Notes: generated by a model not told the origin, from the sequence alone. A stretch of DNA of 64,000 nucleotides from 3107 sp965216225 (GCA_965216225.1 CBDCFF010000019.1:9312-73311), one strand, 5' to 3'. Positions 39,983-49,988 are shown, numbered from the stretch's first letter. Numbers and translations: made by a program.

Positions 39983-41755
39983 TCAAGGCAAGCCCGTATT
40001 AGCCCGACCTGCACCGACGCCCCTTTCCCGGTATGCTTGGCGGCCCAGATCATCGGGCGACAGCGCGTACAGATCGCCCGCGCCTTCCTGCACATGCGCC
40101 AGCAGCCCCCTGTATTCCGGCAGCAGCCGCCTGATATAAAATCGCGCCAGCCGCATACGCGGCCCGTCGCCGTCTTCGGCCATTGCAGCCTTCAGATGCG
40201 CATGGGCGCCCAGCACCCGCGCGAAGGCGCGCAGATATGGCACCGCCCCGGCAAAGCGGTCGTTCATATCCTCCTGCGCCACCAGCCATTCGGTCGTCTC
40301 GCGCAGGGTCTCTGCGGCGGACCAGAGCCGGGCGCTCAGGTCCGGCAAAGCGCCGCGCCGTGATTCCGCATCCGCTTCGACCTCATCCAGAAGCCGGAAA
40401 GCCGCATCGCCGCCATCCATCATCTTGCGCCCCACCAGGTCCATCGCCTGAATGCCGTTGGTGCCTTCGTAAATCGCCGTCACCCGCACGTCGCGGGCGT
40501 ATTGCGCGGCGCCGGTTTCCTCGATGAACCCCATGCCGCCATGAACCTGAATACCAAGCGAGGACACCTCTGCCCCGGTATCGGTTCCGAACGCCTTGGC
40601 GATGGGGGTCAGGAAGGCGGCGCGCGCTTTCCACGCCGGATCGCCGGTCGCATTGCCCATGTCGATGGCGACAGCGCACGACAACGCAATCGCGCGCGCG
40701 GCGAATATCTCTGCCTTCATGGTGGCCAACATCCGGCGCACATCGGCATGATCAAGGATCGTGCCGGTTCCATCCGCAACCGGGGGGCGACCCTGCCGGC
40801 GCTCCATCGCATGGGCCAGCGCCTGCTGACAAGCCCCTTCCGCAACCCCGATCCCCTGCCCGCCGACACCCAGACGGGCATTGTTCATCATCGTGAACAT
40901 GGCGCTCATCCCGCCGTTGGGCTCTCCTACCAGCCAGCCGGTCGCGCCCTCATAGTCCATGACTGCCGTGGGGGAGCCATGAAGCCCCAGCTTGCGTTCC
41001 AGCGACACCACGCGCAGGCTGTTGCGCCTGCCCGGCTCTCCGCCGGCATCGGGCAGGAATTTGGGCACCATGAAAAGGCTGATCCCCCTTGTCCCCGGCC
41101 CCCCGTCCGGCAGTCGCGCCAGCACCAGATGGCACACGTTCCCGGTGAAATCATTGTCGGCCCAACTGATGAAAATCTTCTGCCCGGTGATGGCATGGGT
41201 GCCATCGCCGTTATCCTCGGCCCTTGCGCGCAATGCGCCCAGATCCGACCCCGCCTGCGGTTCGGTCAGGTTCATGGTGCCGCACCATGCGCCCGAGATC
41301 AGCTTCGGCAGGTAGACCGCCTTCAGCGCGTCACTCGCATGATGTTCCAGCGCCTCGATCTGGCCCTGGCTCATCAACGGGTTGAGTTGCAGCGACAGGC
41401 AGGCCCCGGCCATCATTTCGTTCACGGCGGCGGCAACGGTCACTGGCAGGCCCATCCCGCCATGGCCGGGGTCTGCGGCAATCCCGATGCAGCCGCTCTC
41501 GGCAATCGTGCGGTAGCCTTCGGCAAACCCCGGAGAGCAGCGAACCGCCCCGTTTTCCAGCACCGCCGGATTCAGATCGCCCGATCTTTGCAGGGGTGAC
41601 AGAACCTCCTGACAGAGTCTGCCGGCCTCTGTCAGAATGGCCTCGACCACATCCGCGCCGGCCTCGGCAAAACGATCGGTCCCGGACACCCGTGCGAAAT
41701 CCACCACATGATCGAAGAGAAAGCGAAAATCTCGAAGCGGTGCGCGATAGGCCAT
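39983..41755 (-). CDS. Acyl-CoA dehydrogenase with C-terminal extension (DmdC-like architecture)
   Basis: 590 residues from MAYRAPLRDFRFLF. FAD enzyme that introduces a double bond into acyl-CoA and passes electrons to ETF (etfBA is at 55070-56754). N-terminal domain, then middle domain (CGTMNLTEPQAGSDL, ITGQKIFISWADND), C-terminal helical domain (IQVHGGMGFIEE) and an extra ~120-residue C-terminal domain. This long form includes methylmercaptopropionyl-CoA dehydrogenase DmdC; substrate not determinable here. Its start lies 119 bp from the divergent sua5 gene. Confidence 0.88.
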   Translation of the reverse strand: MAYRAPLRDFRFLFDHVVDFARVSGTDRFAEAGADVVEAILTEAGRLCQEVLSPLQRSGDLNPAVLENGAVRCSPGFAEGYRTIAESGCIGIAADPGHGGMGLPVTVAAAVNEMMAGACLSLQLNPLMSQGQIEALEHHASDALKAVYLPKLISGAWCGTMNLTEPQAGSDLGALRARAEDNGDGTHAITGQKIFISWADNDFTGNVCHLVLARLPDGGPGTRGISLFMVPKFLPDAGGEPGRRNSLRVVSLERKLGLHGSPTAVMDYEGATGWLVGEPNGGMSAMFTMMNNARLGVGGQGIGVAEGACQQALAHAMERRQGRPPVADGTGTILDHADVRRMLATMKAEIFAARAIALSCAVAIDMGNATGDPAWKARAAFLTPIAKAFGTDTGAEVSSLGIQVHGGMGFIEETGAAQYARDVRVTAIYEGTNGIQAMDLVGRKMMDGGDAAFRLLDEVEADAESRRGALPDLSARLWSAAETLRETTEWLVAQEDMNDRFAGAVPYLRAFARVLGAHAHLKAAMAEDGDGPRMRLARFYIRRLLPEYRGLLAHVQEGAGDLYALSPDDLGRQAYRERGVGAGRANTGLP

Positions 41756-41873
41756 TGTCTTTTCTTCCCGTTGCAACCCGACTATGGTGCGAAAGGAACC
41801 CGTTATTCCATCCGGCATCAGGATATTCCCGCCGCCGGGCACCGCAACCGGAACGCAGCGTAACGACCCGCCG

Positions 41874-42836
41874 ATGCCCGAAACCGACATTCAGACCAGA
41901 GTTCTGTCAACCTCGACCGGGGATCTGGAAAAAGCCGCCGACCTCCTGCGCGACGGCAGGCTGGTCGCCTTCCCGACAGAGACGGTCTATGGCCTCGGCG
42001 CCGACGCCTGTTCCGGCAGCGCCGTGGCGAACATCTATCGGGCCAAGGGACGGCCCGGCTTCAACCCGCTTATTGTCCATGTGCCCAACCTGTCCGTGGC
42101 CCGCGCTTTTGCCCGCTTCCACGACGACGCCCTGCGGCTTGCCACCGCCTTCTGGCCCGGACCGATGACGCTTGTTCTGCCGGTGCGCGCGGGCGCTGAT
42201 CTGTCATCGCTGGCCGCCGCCGGGCTTCGGACGATCGGCGTGCGCATCCCCGACCATTGCGTCGCGCAATCGCTTCTCGACGCATTCGGCGGGCCGGTCG
42301 CGGCGCCTTCGGCCAACCCGTCAGGCCGGATCAGCCCGACCACCGCCGATCATGTGCTGGCCGGTCTTTACGGCAGAATCGACGCAGTCGTGGACGGGGG
42401 GCGGTGCGAGGTCGGGCTGGAATCGACGATTATCGGGTTTGAACACGGCCCCGCGCTCTTGCGTCCCGGCGGCCTGCCGGTCGAGGCGATAGAGGCGTGT
42501 CTGGACCGCAGGCTGATCGCCAATGCGCCCGTCAATGACATCAGCCCCGACGCGCCCGGCCAGTTGACATCCCACTACGCGCCCGGCGCGCCCATGCGCC
42601 TGAACGCAATTCGCAAGAAGCCGGGCGAAGTGCTGCTGGGTTTCGGAGCGGTCGAAGACGCCGACCTGAACCTCTCCCCCTCCGGCGATCTGCCGGAGGC
42701 CGCGGCCAATCTCTTCACCGATCTCCACCGGCTGGACAAATGCGGGGCAAGGACCATCGCCGTCTCGGCCATCCCCGAAACCGGCCTCGGCCGCGCCATC
42801 AACGACCGCCTGCGCCGCGCCGCCGCACCACGTTGA
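41874..42836 (+). CDS. L-threonylcarbamoyladenylate synthase (Sua5 type)
   Basis: 320 residues from MPETDIQTRVLS. Makes threonylcarbamoyl-AMP for the t6A modification of tRNA. YrdC domain at about 15-200 (VAFPTETVYGLGADA, ATAFWPGPMTLVLP, APSANPSGRISPT) followed by the C-terminal Sua5 domain (SPDAPGQLTSHYAPGAP onward), which distinguishes it from the short TsaC form. Confidence 0.92.
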   Translation: MPETDIQTRVLSTSTGDLEKAADLLRDGRLVAFPTETVYGLGADACSGSAVANIYRAKGRPGFNPLIVHVPNLSVARAFARFHDDALRLATAFWPGPMTLVLPVRAGADLSSLAAAGLRTIGVRIPDHCVAQSLLDAFGGPVAAPSANPSGRISPTTADHVLAGLYGRIDAVVDGGRCEVGLESTIIGFEHGPALLRPGGLPVEAIEACLDRRLIANAPVNDISPDAPGQLTSHYAPGAPMRLNAIRKKPGEVLLGFGAVEDADLNLSPSGDLPEAAANLFTDLHRLDKCGARTIAVSAIPETGLGRAINDRLRRAAAPR

Positions 42837-42894
42837 CGCCCGCGCCCGACGCCCGCAGCCTGATCCGCCACATCTTCGCTGCCGACGCGCCCCT

Positions 42895-44250
42895 TCATGT
42901 GTCTGCGTAAATCTCCGCCAGCCGGGTTATGGCGGCCTCGGGCGACAATTCCCCGCTCTCGCCCGTCTTCCGGCTGGTCAGTTCCACAACGCCGTTCCTC
43001 AGCCCCCGCGGGCCGACGGTGATGCGCCAGGGCAGGCCGATCAGGTCCATCGTGGCAAACTTGGTCCCGGCGCGGTCAGCGCGGTCGTCATAAAGCGGCT
43101 CCAGCCCGGCGGCGCAGAGCGCGGTATATAGCCCCTCGCAGGCCGCATCGGCCTGGGCGTCGCCCTGCTTCAGGTTGACGATGCCGCAATGGAACGGCGT
43201 CACGCCCTCGGGCCAGATGATGCCCCTGTCATCATGGCTCGCCTCGATGATCGCCCCGGCCAGACGACTCACCCCGATCCCGTGAGAGCCCATGTGAACC
43301 GGCGCCTGCCGCTGGTTTTCATCTGCGACCGTGGCGCCCATCGCCTCTGAATACTTGGTGCCGAAATAGAATATCTGACCCACCTCGATCCCGCGGGCAG
43401 AACGGCGGCGTTCTTCCGGCACCTGCGCCTCGAACACTTTCGGATCATGGGTTTCGTCGGTCCGTGCGTATGTATTCGTGAAGAAATCCGCGACTGCCTG
43501 CATGTCGGCGCGGCTGTCGTAATTCAGGCTGTCCACCCCTTCGCCAACATTGGCGAGGGACAGGTCCGTGACATTGCTGTCATAGAAGACCCCGGATTCA
43601 CCGGTATCCGCCAGAACCAGAAACTCATGCGTGTTTTCCCCGCCGATCGGGCCGCTGTCCGCCCGCATCGGGATTGCCCGCAGGCCCATGCGCTCATAGG
43701 TGCGCAGATAGCTGACCAGATGGCGGTTATAGGCGTGAATCGCGTCCTCTCTGGTCAGGTCGAAACTGTAGCCGTCCTTCATGCAGAATTCCCGCCCCCG
43801 CATGACGCCAAAGCGCGGCCGGCGTTCGTCGCGGAACTTCCACTGGATCTGATAAAGCGTCAGCGGCAGTTCCCTGTAGGAATTCACATGCGCCCGGAAC
43901 GTGTCGGTGATCTGTTCCTCATTGGTCGGACCATAAAGCATGTCGCGGTCATGACGATCCCGGATGCGCAGCATCTCATCCCCGTAATCGTCATAGCGCC
44001 CGGATTCGCGCCACAGGTCCGCCGACTGGATGGTCGGCATCAGCATCGGGATATGGCCGGCCCTGGCCTGTTCCTCATGCACGATCCGTTCGATCCGGCG
44101 CAGCACCCTGAAGCCCATCGGCAGCCAGGAATATATCCCCGCGCTTGCCTGCTTGATCATGCCCGCGCGCAGCATCAGGCGGTGGCTGACAATCTGCGCC
44201 TCGGCAGGCGTCTCTTTCAGAACGGGAAGGAAGTAACGGCTGAGGCGCAT
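42895..44250 (-). CDS. proS: Proline--tRNA ligase
   Basis: 451 residues, the short alphaproteobacterial form without the inserted editing domain. Class II synthetase: YFLPVLKETPAEAQ at the start, GMIKQASAGIYSWLP, motif 2 RDERRPRFGVMRGREF and the C-terminal anticodon-binding domain (VTPFHCGIVNLKQGD). I recall proS near mce-DUF1467 in related genomes; here they are about 29 kb apart. Confidence 0.95.
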   Translation of the reverse strand: MRLSRYFLPVLKETPAEAQIVSHRLMLRAGMIKQASAGIYSWLPMGFRVLRRIERIVHEEQARAGHIPMLMPTIQSADLWRESGRYDDYGDEMLRIRDRHDRDMLYGPTNEEQITDTFRAHVNSYRELPLTLYQIQWKFRDERRPRFGVMRGREFCMKDGYSFDLTREDAIHAYNRHLVSYLRTYERMGLRAIPMRADSGPIGGENTHEFLVLADTGESGVFYDSNVTDLSLANVGEGVDSLNYDSRADMQAVADFFTNTYARTDETHDPKVFEAQVPEERRRSARGIEVGQIFYFGTKYSEAMGATVADENQRQAPVHMGSHGIGVSRLAGAIIEASHDDRGIIWPEGVTPFHCGIVNLKQGDAQADAACEGLYTALCAAGLEPLYDDRADRAGTKFATMDLIGLPWRITVGPRGLRNGVVELTSRKTGESGELSPEAAITRLAEIYADT

Positions 44251-44362
44251 GTGGGGCGATCCCTTGCGAGAATTTCGGTCGCGAACCGTCTAGGACATCG
44301 CGCGCAGCCGGGCAAGGGGAGCCTTGCCTTCACCCCGGACGCCGCCGCCTGCACATGATCCC

Positions 44363-45508
44363 TCAAAGCGCCGCCCTGAACAGGGCCGTCAGGTTTTCCC
44401 CGGTCAACGTGATCGGGTTGCCGCCGCAACTCGGGTCGCTGATCGCACCTTTCACCAGTTCCGGGATTGCCTCCTCGGTCACGCCCAGTTCCGACAGCCT
44501 GCGCGGGATGCCCAGCGCGGCGTTGAATTCCCGCACAAAGGCGCGGAAGCCGTCGAAACCGCCCGCGATGCCCAGATAAGCCGCAACCATGTCAAAGCGC
44601 TGCGCGATGGCGGGCGCGTTGAAGTCGAGCACGGCGGGCATACAGACAGCATTGGTGGTTCCGTGATGCGTGTTGAAATGGGCCCCGACCGGATGGCTCA
44701 TCGCGTGAATGGCGCCCAGACCCTTCTGAAATGCCGTCGCGCCCATGGCGGCGGCCGACATCATCTGGGCGCGGGCCTCAATATCGGCGCCATCATCACA
44801 GGCGCGCGGCAGATACTCTTTCACCAGCCGCATCCCTTCCAGCGCGATGCCCTGGGACATCGGATGGTAATGCGGGCTGCTGAAGGCTTCCACACAATGG
44901 GCAAAGGCATCGAGCCCGGTGCCCGCGGTAATGAATTTCGGCATCCCGACCGTCAGTTCCGGGTCGCAGATGACAGCGACGGGCAACATCCGGGGATGGA
45001 AGATGATCTTTTTCACATGGGTGTCCGAATTGGTGATGACGCCGGCCCGGCCCACCTCGGACCCGGTGCCCGCCGTGGTCGGCGCCGCGACGACCGGCGC
45101 GATGACATCACTGTCGGCGCGACGCCACCAGTCGCCTGTATCCTCGAAATCCCACACCGGCCGGGTCTGCCCCGCCATGAAGGCGACCAGCTTGCCCAGA
45201 TCAAGCCCCGAGCCACCGCCAAAGGCGATCACCCCGTCATGGCCGCCTGCCCTGTAGGCCGCGACCCCGGCATTCAGGTTCTTCTCATCGGGGTTCGGAT
45301 CAACGTCGGCGAACAGCCTGCGGCCCAGACCGGCGGCCTCCATCACGTCCAGCGCGGATCGTGTCACCGGCAGTTCGGCCAGCCCCCGGTCGGTTATCAA
45401 AAGCGGCGCGCCGATGCCCGCCAGCGCGCAGGCGTCAGGCAATTCCCCGATCCGGCCAGCGCCGAATTTCACAATCGTCGGGTAGGACCAGTTTCCAACC
45501 AGGCTCAT
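44363..45508 (-). CDS. Iron-containing alcohol dehydrogenase
   Basis: 381 residues from MSLVGNWSYPTIVKFG; overlaps the aldehyde dehydrogenase stop (ATGA). Type III NAD(P)-dependent alcohol dehydrogenase: GGGSGLDLGK nucleotide loop, TTAGTGSEVGRA, and the metal ligands in GLDAFAHCVEAFSS, AMSHPVGAHFNTHHG. With the upstream aldehyde dehydrogenase it should oxidise an alcohol to a carboxylic acid; the substrate is unknown. Confidence 0.92.
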   Translation of the reverse strand: MSLVGNWSYPTIVKFGAGRIGELPDACALAGIGAPLLITDRGLAELPVTRSALDVMEAAGLGRRLFADVDPNPDEKNLNAGVAAYRAGGHDGVIAFGGGSGLDLGKLVAFMAGQTRPVWDFEDTGDWWRRADSDVIAPVVAAPTTAGTGSEVGRAGVITNSDTHVKKIIFHPRMLPVAVICDPELTVGMPKFITAGTGLDAFAHCVEAFSSPHYHPMSQGIALEGMRLVKEYLPRACDDGADIEARAQMMSAAAMGATAFQKGLGAIHAMSHPVGAHFNTHHGTTNAVCMPAVLDFNAPAIAQRFDMVAAYLGIAGGFDGFRAFVREFNAALGIPRRLSELGVTEEAIPELVKGAISDPSCGGNPITLTGENLTALFRAAL

Positions 45509-46848
45509 GATGTCACCTTCTTCAGATGGCAGGATTTCGGACGGGTCAGGTTGTGATAGCCGATGACGGACAGGCCACCGCCCCGGCCCGTGTCCTTGCA
45601 GCCGGTCCAGCACAGACCGGGATCAGGGTAATCGGCCCGGTTCATGAAGACGGTGCCGGTTTCAATCCCGTCGCCCACCCTGGCTGCACGCTCCACATCG
45701 CGGGTCCAGAGGCTGGCGGTCAGGCCGAACGCGCTGTCGTTCATCAACCGGATCGCTTCGCCATCCGACGACACTTTCATGATGCCGACCACCGGGCCGA
45801 AACTTTCATCCCGCATCACCCGCATGTCGTGGTTGACGCCGGTCAGGATCTGCGGCGTCAGATAAGCGCCGCCATCATCCTCGGGGAAGGCGTCGATATG
45901 CGCCACCGCCCCTGCCCCCACCGCTTCGGCAACCTGCGCGCGCACCTCATCGGCAAAGCGCACATTCGCCATTGGCCCGATGGAGGTCTCCGGGTCCAGA
46001 GGGTTGCCCAGCCGATAGCCTTTCACGATCGCGACCGCCTTTTCGAGAAACGCATCGCAGAGGCTTTCATGCACATAGATCCGTTCGATCCCGCAACAGC
46101 TCTGACCCGAATTGAACATCGCCCCGTCGATCAGCGTATCGACCGCCGCGTCCAGATCGGCATCCTCCATCACATAACCCGGATCCTTGCCGCCCAGTTC
46201 CGTCCCCACACCTGTGAACGTGCCTGCCGCCGCGCGCTCCATCGCCCTGCCGCCACCGACAGAGCCGGTGAAATTCACAAAGCCGAACGCCCGGCGCGCG
46301 ATCAACCCGGCGGCGGCGCCATGATCCAGAAAGACATTCCGGAACACATCCTCCGGCACCCCGGCAGAACGGAAGGCCCCCACTATGCGTTCCCCCGCCA
46401 ACAGCGTTTGCGTGGCGTGTTTCAGCACCACGGCGTTGCCGGCGATCAGCGCCGGCGCAACCGTATTGATCGCCGTCATGCAGGGATGGTTCCAGGGCGC
46501 CACCACAAAAACCACACCATGCGGCACCCGCCTGATGTAACGCCGGAAAGCCTCGTCTTCACCAACCTCGACATCTGCAAGCGCCTCTGCCGCAATCGCG
46601 GCCATGTGACTTGCGCGTTCGCTGAAACCGCCGAACTCGCCGCCATGGCGCACCGGTCTGCCCATCATCCATGCCAGTTCCGGCGCCATCTCGTCATTCA
46701 TCGCGCCCACCGCGGCCATCACAAGGTCGATACGCTCCTGCAAGGGGCGCGCCGCCCGGCCACTGCAAGCCGCATCGCGCGACAGGGTGCTGCGTTCGGC
46801 AAACACCGATCCATCAATCGGAGAGATACATTTCAATGTCCCGCCCAT
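45505..46848 (-). CDS. Aldehyde dehydrogenase family protein
   Basis: 447 residues from MGGTLKCISPIDG. NAD(P)-dependent oxidation of an aldehyde to the acid: APWNHPCMTAINTVAPALIA (cofactor site), FTGSVGGGRAM, general base Glu in GTELGGKDPGYV, catalytic Cys in NSGQSCCGIERIYV. Shorter than the usual ~480-500 because the N-terminal part is brief. First gene of the ALDH-ADH pair; the 233 bp upstream hold no gene. Confidence 0.92.
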   Translation of the reverse strand: MGGTLKCISPIDGSVFAERSTLSRDAACSGRAARPLQERIDLVMAAVGAMNDEMAPELAWMMGRPVRHGGEFGGFSERASHMAAIAAEALADVEVGEDEAFRRYIRRVPHGVVFVVAPWNHPCMTAINTVAPALIAGNAVVLKHATQTLLAGERIVGAFRSAGVPEDVFRNVFLDHGAAAGLIARRAFGFVNFTGSVGGGRAMERAAAGTFTGVGTELGGKDPGYVMEDADLDAAVDTLIDGAMFNSGQSCCGIERIYVHESLCDAFLEKAVAIVKGYRLGNPLDPETSIGPMANVRFADEVRAQVAEAVGAGAVAHIDAFPEDDGGAYLTPQILTGVNHDMRVMRDESFGPVVGIMKVSSDGEAIRLMNDSAFGLTASLWTRDVERAARVGDGIETGTVFMNRADYPDPGLCWTGCKDTGRGGGLSVIGYHNLTRPKSCHLKKVTS

Positions 46849-47081
46849 GCCTGTTTCTCCGCTTTCAGGGGCGTACTTCCCCCTGCTTCTTCTCTGCTGA
46901 AATACTCGCGCCGCAGGCATCCGGGCGCGCAGCGCCCGCCCCCGAATCCGAACCCGCGCACAGACAATGACAAACCGCATCGTCACCGATGGCGTCATCC
47001 TGATAAACTGCCCACGGCCACAGGTCCAGCCCCTCCCGGATGATCCGGGCGGCGGCGGGCGTTCTTCGCGAACATGCCCGT

Positions 47082-47933
47082 TCAGGCGTGTTCCTTCCCG
47101 GCATGTTCCCGAAGCATGGCGGACAGTTGCCGGGCGGCCTCAAGATGCGCCACATGGCCAAGCTGCCCGTGCGCCGCCGCCGCCTCCAGCCCGGAAAAAA
47201 GCATCCCGCCCACGCCCGCCTTGATCATCGGGCGATCGGGCACCAGTTCAACCAGCCGGACCCCGGGGGCCTCAAGGCGGTCGAGCATTGCCCGCGTCAC
47301 GAAAAGCGGATCACTGCCAAGGGATTTGCCCTCTGCGTGCCACGCCACCGCGCGGTCGGAAAACCACAACAGGATGACCGGCCCGCCGATGGCTGTCAGC
47401 AGCCGTTCCATCCTGGCGACCCAGGCGCGCCGAAGCTCATTGCGGACCTGCGCGAACCGGCGGCGCGAGACCGACAGAAGCGTCGTCAGAAGGTGCCGTG
47501 TAAAGTTGATTTCGGCAAAATCCACTTCGGGATACAGGGCTTTCAGCGCCGCCGACGGTTTTACGAAACGGTCATTGCGGCGCGGATGCACGCAATAGTA
47601 TCCATTTGACAGATTCTGCGCGCCCAGTATTTCGACAACGGTGGCACAGGCCGTCCGGCACACTTTCAGAACCTCGTCCTGCCCGAGATAGACATCGACA
47701 CCGGCATTGACGCATCCCAGGTTTACGGCGGGCAACCCGGTTCGTTCCGCGATCAGGTCGGGAAACGGATTTTCAAGAAACCGGCCATAGGTCTCGGTCC
47801 CGCCCAGATAAGCGACATGCTTCCCGGACCGCTCCTGTTGCGGCCCGCGAAAAAGCAGCCTCGAATCGCCCAGCCGGTAAGGGCGGTAATCTATCAGGCT
47901 TTGACCATGTTCCGCGTAGGCCACAGCAGCCAC
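47082..47933 (-). CDS. DUF6473 family protein
   Basis: 283 residues. Recognisable core LLFRGPQQ, YVAYLGGTETYGRFLENPFP (close to KHVAYLGG here), VNLGCVNAGVDVYL and, later, VILLWFSDRAV. In Rhodobacteraceae this family resembles SGNH-like or sulfotransferase-adjacent proteins but has no assigned role; the Asn-Gly-rich NLGCVNAGVD could be a substrate loop. No signal peptide. Its function here is unknown. Confidence 0.78.
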   Translation of the reverse strand: MAAVAYAEHGQSLIDYRPYRLGDSRLLFRGPQQERSGKHVAYLGGTETYGRFLENPFPDLIAERTGLPAVNLGCVNAGVDVYLGQDEVLKVCRTACATVVEILGAQNLSNGYYCVHPRRNDRFVKPSAALKALYPEVDFAEINFTRHLLTTLLSVSRRRFAQVRNELRRAWVARMERLLTAIGGPVILLWFSDRAVAWHAEGKSLGSDPLFVTRAMLDRLEAPGVRLVELVPDRPMIKAGVGGMLFSGLEAAAAHGQLGHVAHLEAARQLSAMLREHAGKEHA

Positions 47934-48088
47934 CAGAGAATCAGTCCGATACAGATTTGCCCAGATTCGGTCACGGTTCTTTCCAAACCGCTAAAAGCGG
48001 GAATCGATGAAATCTTTACATGTCCGTGCCCCTTGCGCCCGGTTTGCCCGACAGCCTATGGTCTGCCCGAACAATCTGGGAACCGGAC

Positions 48089-48964
48089 ATGAACATCAAT
48101 TCGATCGGGATCGTGGGCGCCGGGCAGATGGGCAATGGCATTGCCCATGTCTGCGCCCTGGCAGGGTATGACGTGGTCCTCAATGACATCTTGCAGGATC
48201 AGCTTGATCAGGCGCACGCGCTGATCGAAAGGAACATGGACCGGCAGACCGCGCGAAACCTGATTTCAGTGCAGGACAAGGATGCGGCGCTGGCTCGTAT
48301 CAGGACCACCATGACACTTGCCGACGCCGGGCAAACCGATCTGGTGATCGAAGCGGCCACGGAACGGGAAAACGTCAAGAACGCGATTTTCAAGGGTCTG
48401 CTGCCGCATCTGAAACCAGAGACGATCCTGACCTCGAACACATCGTCGATCTCGATCACCCGTCTGGCCAGCCGGACCGACCGTCCAGAGCGCTTCATGG
48501 GGTTCCATTTCATGAACCCGGTTCCGGTCATGCAACTCGTCGAACTGATCCGGGGCATCGCGACGGATGACGCCACCTATCAGACCTGTCTTTCGGTGGT
48601 GGAACGGCTGGGCAAGACCGCCGCCAGCGCCGAGGATTTCCCCGCCTTCATCGTCAACCGCATCCTGATGCCGATGATCAATGAGGCCGTCTACACGCTC
48701 TATGAAGGGGTCGGATCGGTCGCCTCGATCGACAGCGCCATGAAGCTGGGCACCAACCACCCCATGGGTCCGCTGGAACTTGCGGATTTCATCGGTCTGG
48801 ATACCTGCCTGGCAATCATGAACGTGCTTCATGACGGGCTGGCCGATACCAAGTACCGGCCCTGCCCGCTTTTGACGAAATATGTCGAGGCTGGCTGGCT
48901 GGGCCGCAAGACGGAGCGCGGCTTTTACGATTACAGGGGCGGAAGCCCGGTGCCGAGCCGCTAG
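48089..48964 (+). CDS. 3-hydroxybutyryl-CoA dehydrogenase
   Basis: 291 residues from MNINSIGIVGAGQMGNG. NAD(P)-dependent interconversion of 3-hydroxybutyryl-CoA and acetoacetyl-CoA. Rossmann GAGQMG at 11-16, LTSNTSSISI, catalytic His in GFHFMNPVPVM and the C-terminal NHPMGPLELADFIGLD. In relatives it usually follows etfBA; here etfBA is 6 kb away on the other strand. Confidence 0.94.
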   Translation: MNINSIGIVGAGQMGNGIAHVCALAGYDVVLNDILQDQLDQAHALIERNMDRQTARNLISVQDKDAALARIRTTMTLADAGQTDLVIEAATERENVKNAIFKGLLPHLKPETILTSNTSSISITRLASRTDRPERFMGFHFMNPVPVMQLVELIRGIATDDATYQTCLSVVERLGKTAASAEDFPAFIVNRILMPMINEAVYTLYEGVGSVASIDSAMKLGTNHPMGPLELADFIGLDTCLAIMNVLHDGLADTKYRPCPLLTKYVEAGWLGRKTERGFYDYRGGSPVPSR

Positions 48965-49034
48965 TCGGGGAAATGCCCGGACGGTGCGCGGACCCCGGTT
49001 TCATGGTGGGGGGCACGGATCAGGGGAGGAAAAA

Positions 49035-49988
49035 ATGTCTGGACATGGTTACGAGGCAGGCCGTCTGAATCTTCCATTCGTGGGGATATGCACCTTTGGC
49101 AAATATCCCTATCTGGAAGACTGGGATGCCATTGATGCCGATGTGGCGGTGCTGGGCGCCCCCTTTGATCTTGGCTGCCAGTGGCGATCCGGCGCACGAA
49201 TGGGGCCGCGCGCCATCCGCGAGGCTTCGACGCTGTTTTCTTTCGGCCATGCCGGGGCCTACGATCACGAGGACGACATAACCTATCTGGACCCGGCAAA
49301 GGTGAAGATCGTCGATATGGGCGATGCGGACATCATTCATACCGATACCGTGCAAAGCCACGCCAATATCGAATTCGGGGTGCGCAAGATCCTTGCCGCA
49401 GGCGCGGTCCCGGTTGTGATGGGCGGCGACCATTCGGTAAACATCCCCTGTATCAACGCCTTTGACGACCGGGGGCCGATCCATGTGGTGCAAATCGACG
49501 CGCATCTGGATTTCGTGGATGAACGCCACGGCGTCAGATATGGCCATGGCAACCCGATGCGCCGGGCGGCGGAAAAATCATACGTCACCGGTCTGACGCA
49601 GATCGGCATCCGCAATGTGTCATCCACCGCCCGCGACGGCTATGAGGACGCGCGCGCCATGGGTTCTGACATTCAGTCGGTCCGGCAATTCCGAAAGCTG
49701 GGCGTGGCCGGAATGCTGGCGCGAATTCCCGAATCCGCGCGATACTACATTACCATTGATATTGATGCTTTCGACCCGTCAATTGCACCGGGGACCGGCA
49801 CGCCCAGCCATGGCGGCTTTGTCTATTACGAGATTCTCGAATTGCTCGATGGTCTGGCGCGGCGGGGTGGTATCGTCGGTCTCGATCTGGTCGAGGTCGC
49901 GCCGGACTACGACCCGACCACAAGCACATCGACGCTGGCCGCGCAGCTTCTGATGAACATGATCGGCAGGATTCTGCATCACGGATAG
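49035..49988 (+). CDS. Agmatinase-family ureohydrolase
   Basis: 317 residues from the ATG after GGGGAGGAAAAA. Binuclear manganese hydrolase of the arginase/agmatinase family: GGDHS, QIDAHLDF and TIDIDAFDPS carry the metal ligands; PFDLGCQWRSGARMGPRAIR is typical of agmatinase-like members. Agmatine, guanidinobutyrate and related guanidines are all possible substrates. It lies 70 bp after the dehydrogenase gene in the same direction. Confidence 0.88.
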   Translation: MSGHGYEAGRLNLPFVGICTFGKYPYLEDWDAIDADVAVLGAPFDLGCQWRSGARMGPRAIREASTLFSFGHAGAYDHEDDITYLDPAKVKIVDMGDADIIHTDTVQSHANIEFGVRKILAAGAVPVVMGGDHSVNIPCINAFDDRGPIHVVQIDAHLDFVDERHGVRYGHGNPMRRAAEKSYVTGLTQIGIRNVSSTARDGYEDARAMGSDIQSVRQFRKLGVAGMLARIPESARYYITIDIDAFDPSIAPGTGTPSHGGFVYYEILELLDGLARRGGIVGLDLVEVAPDYDPTTSTSTLAAQLLMNMIGRILHHG

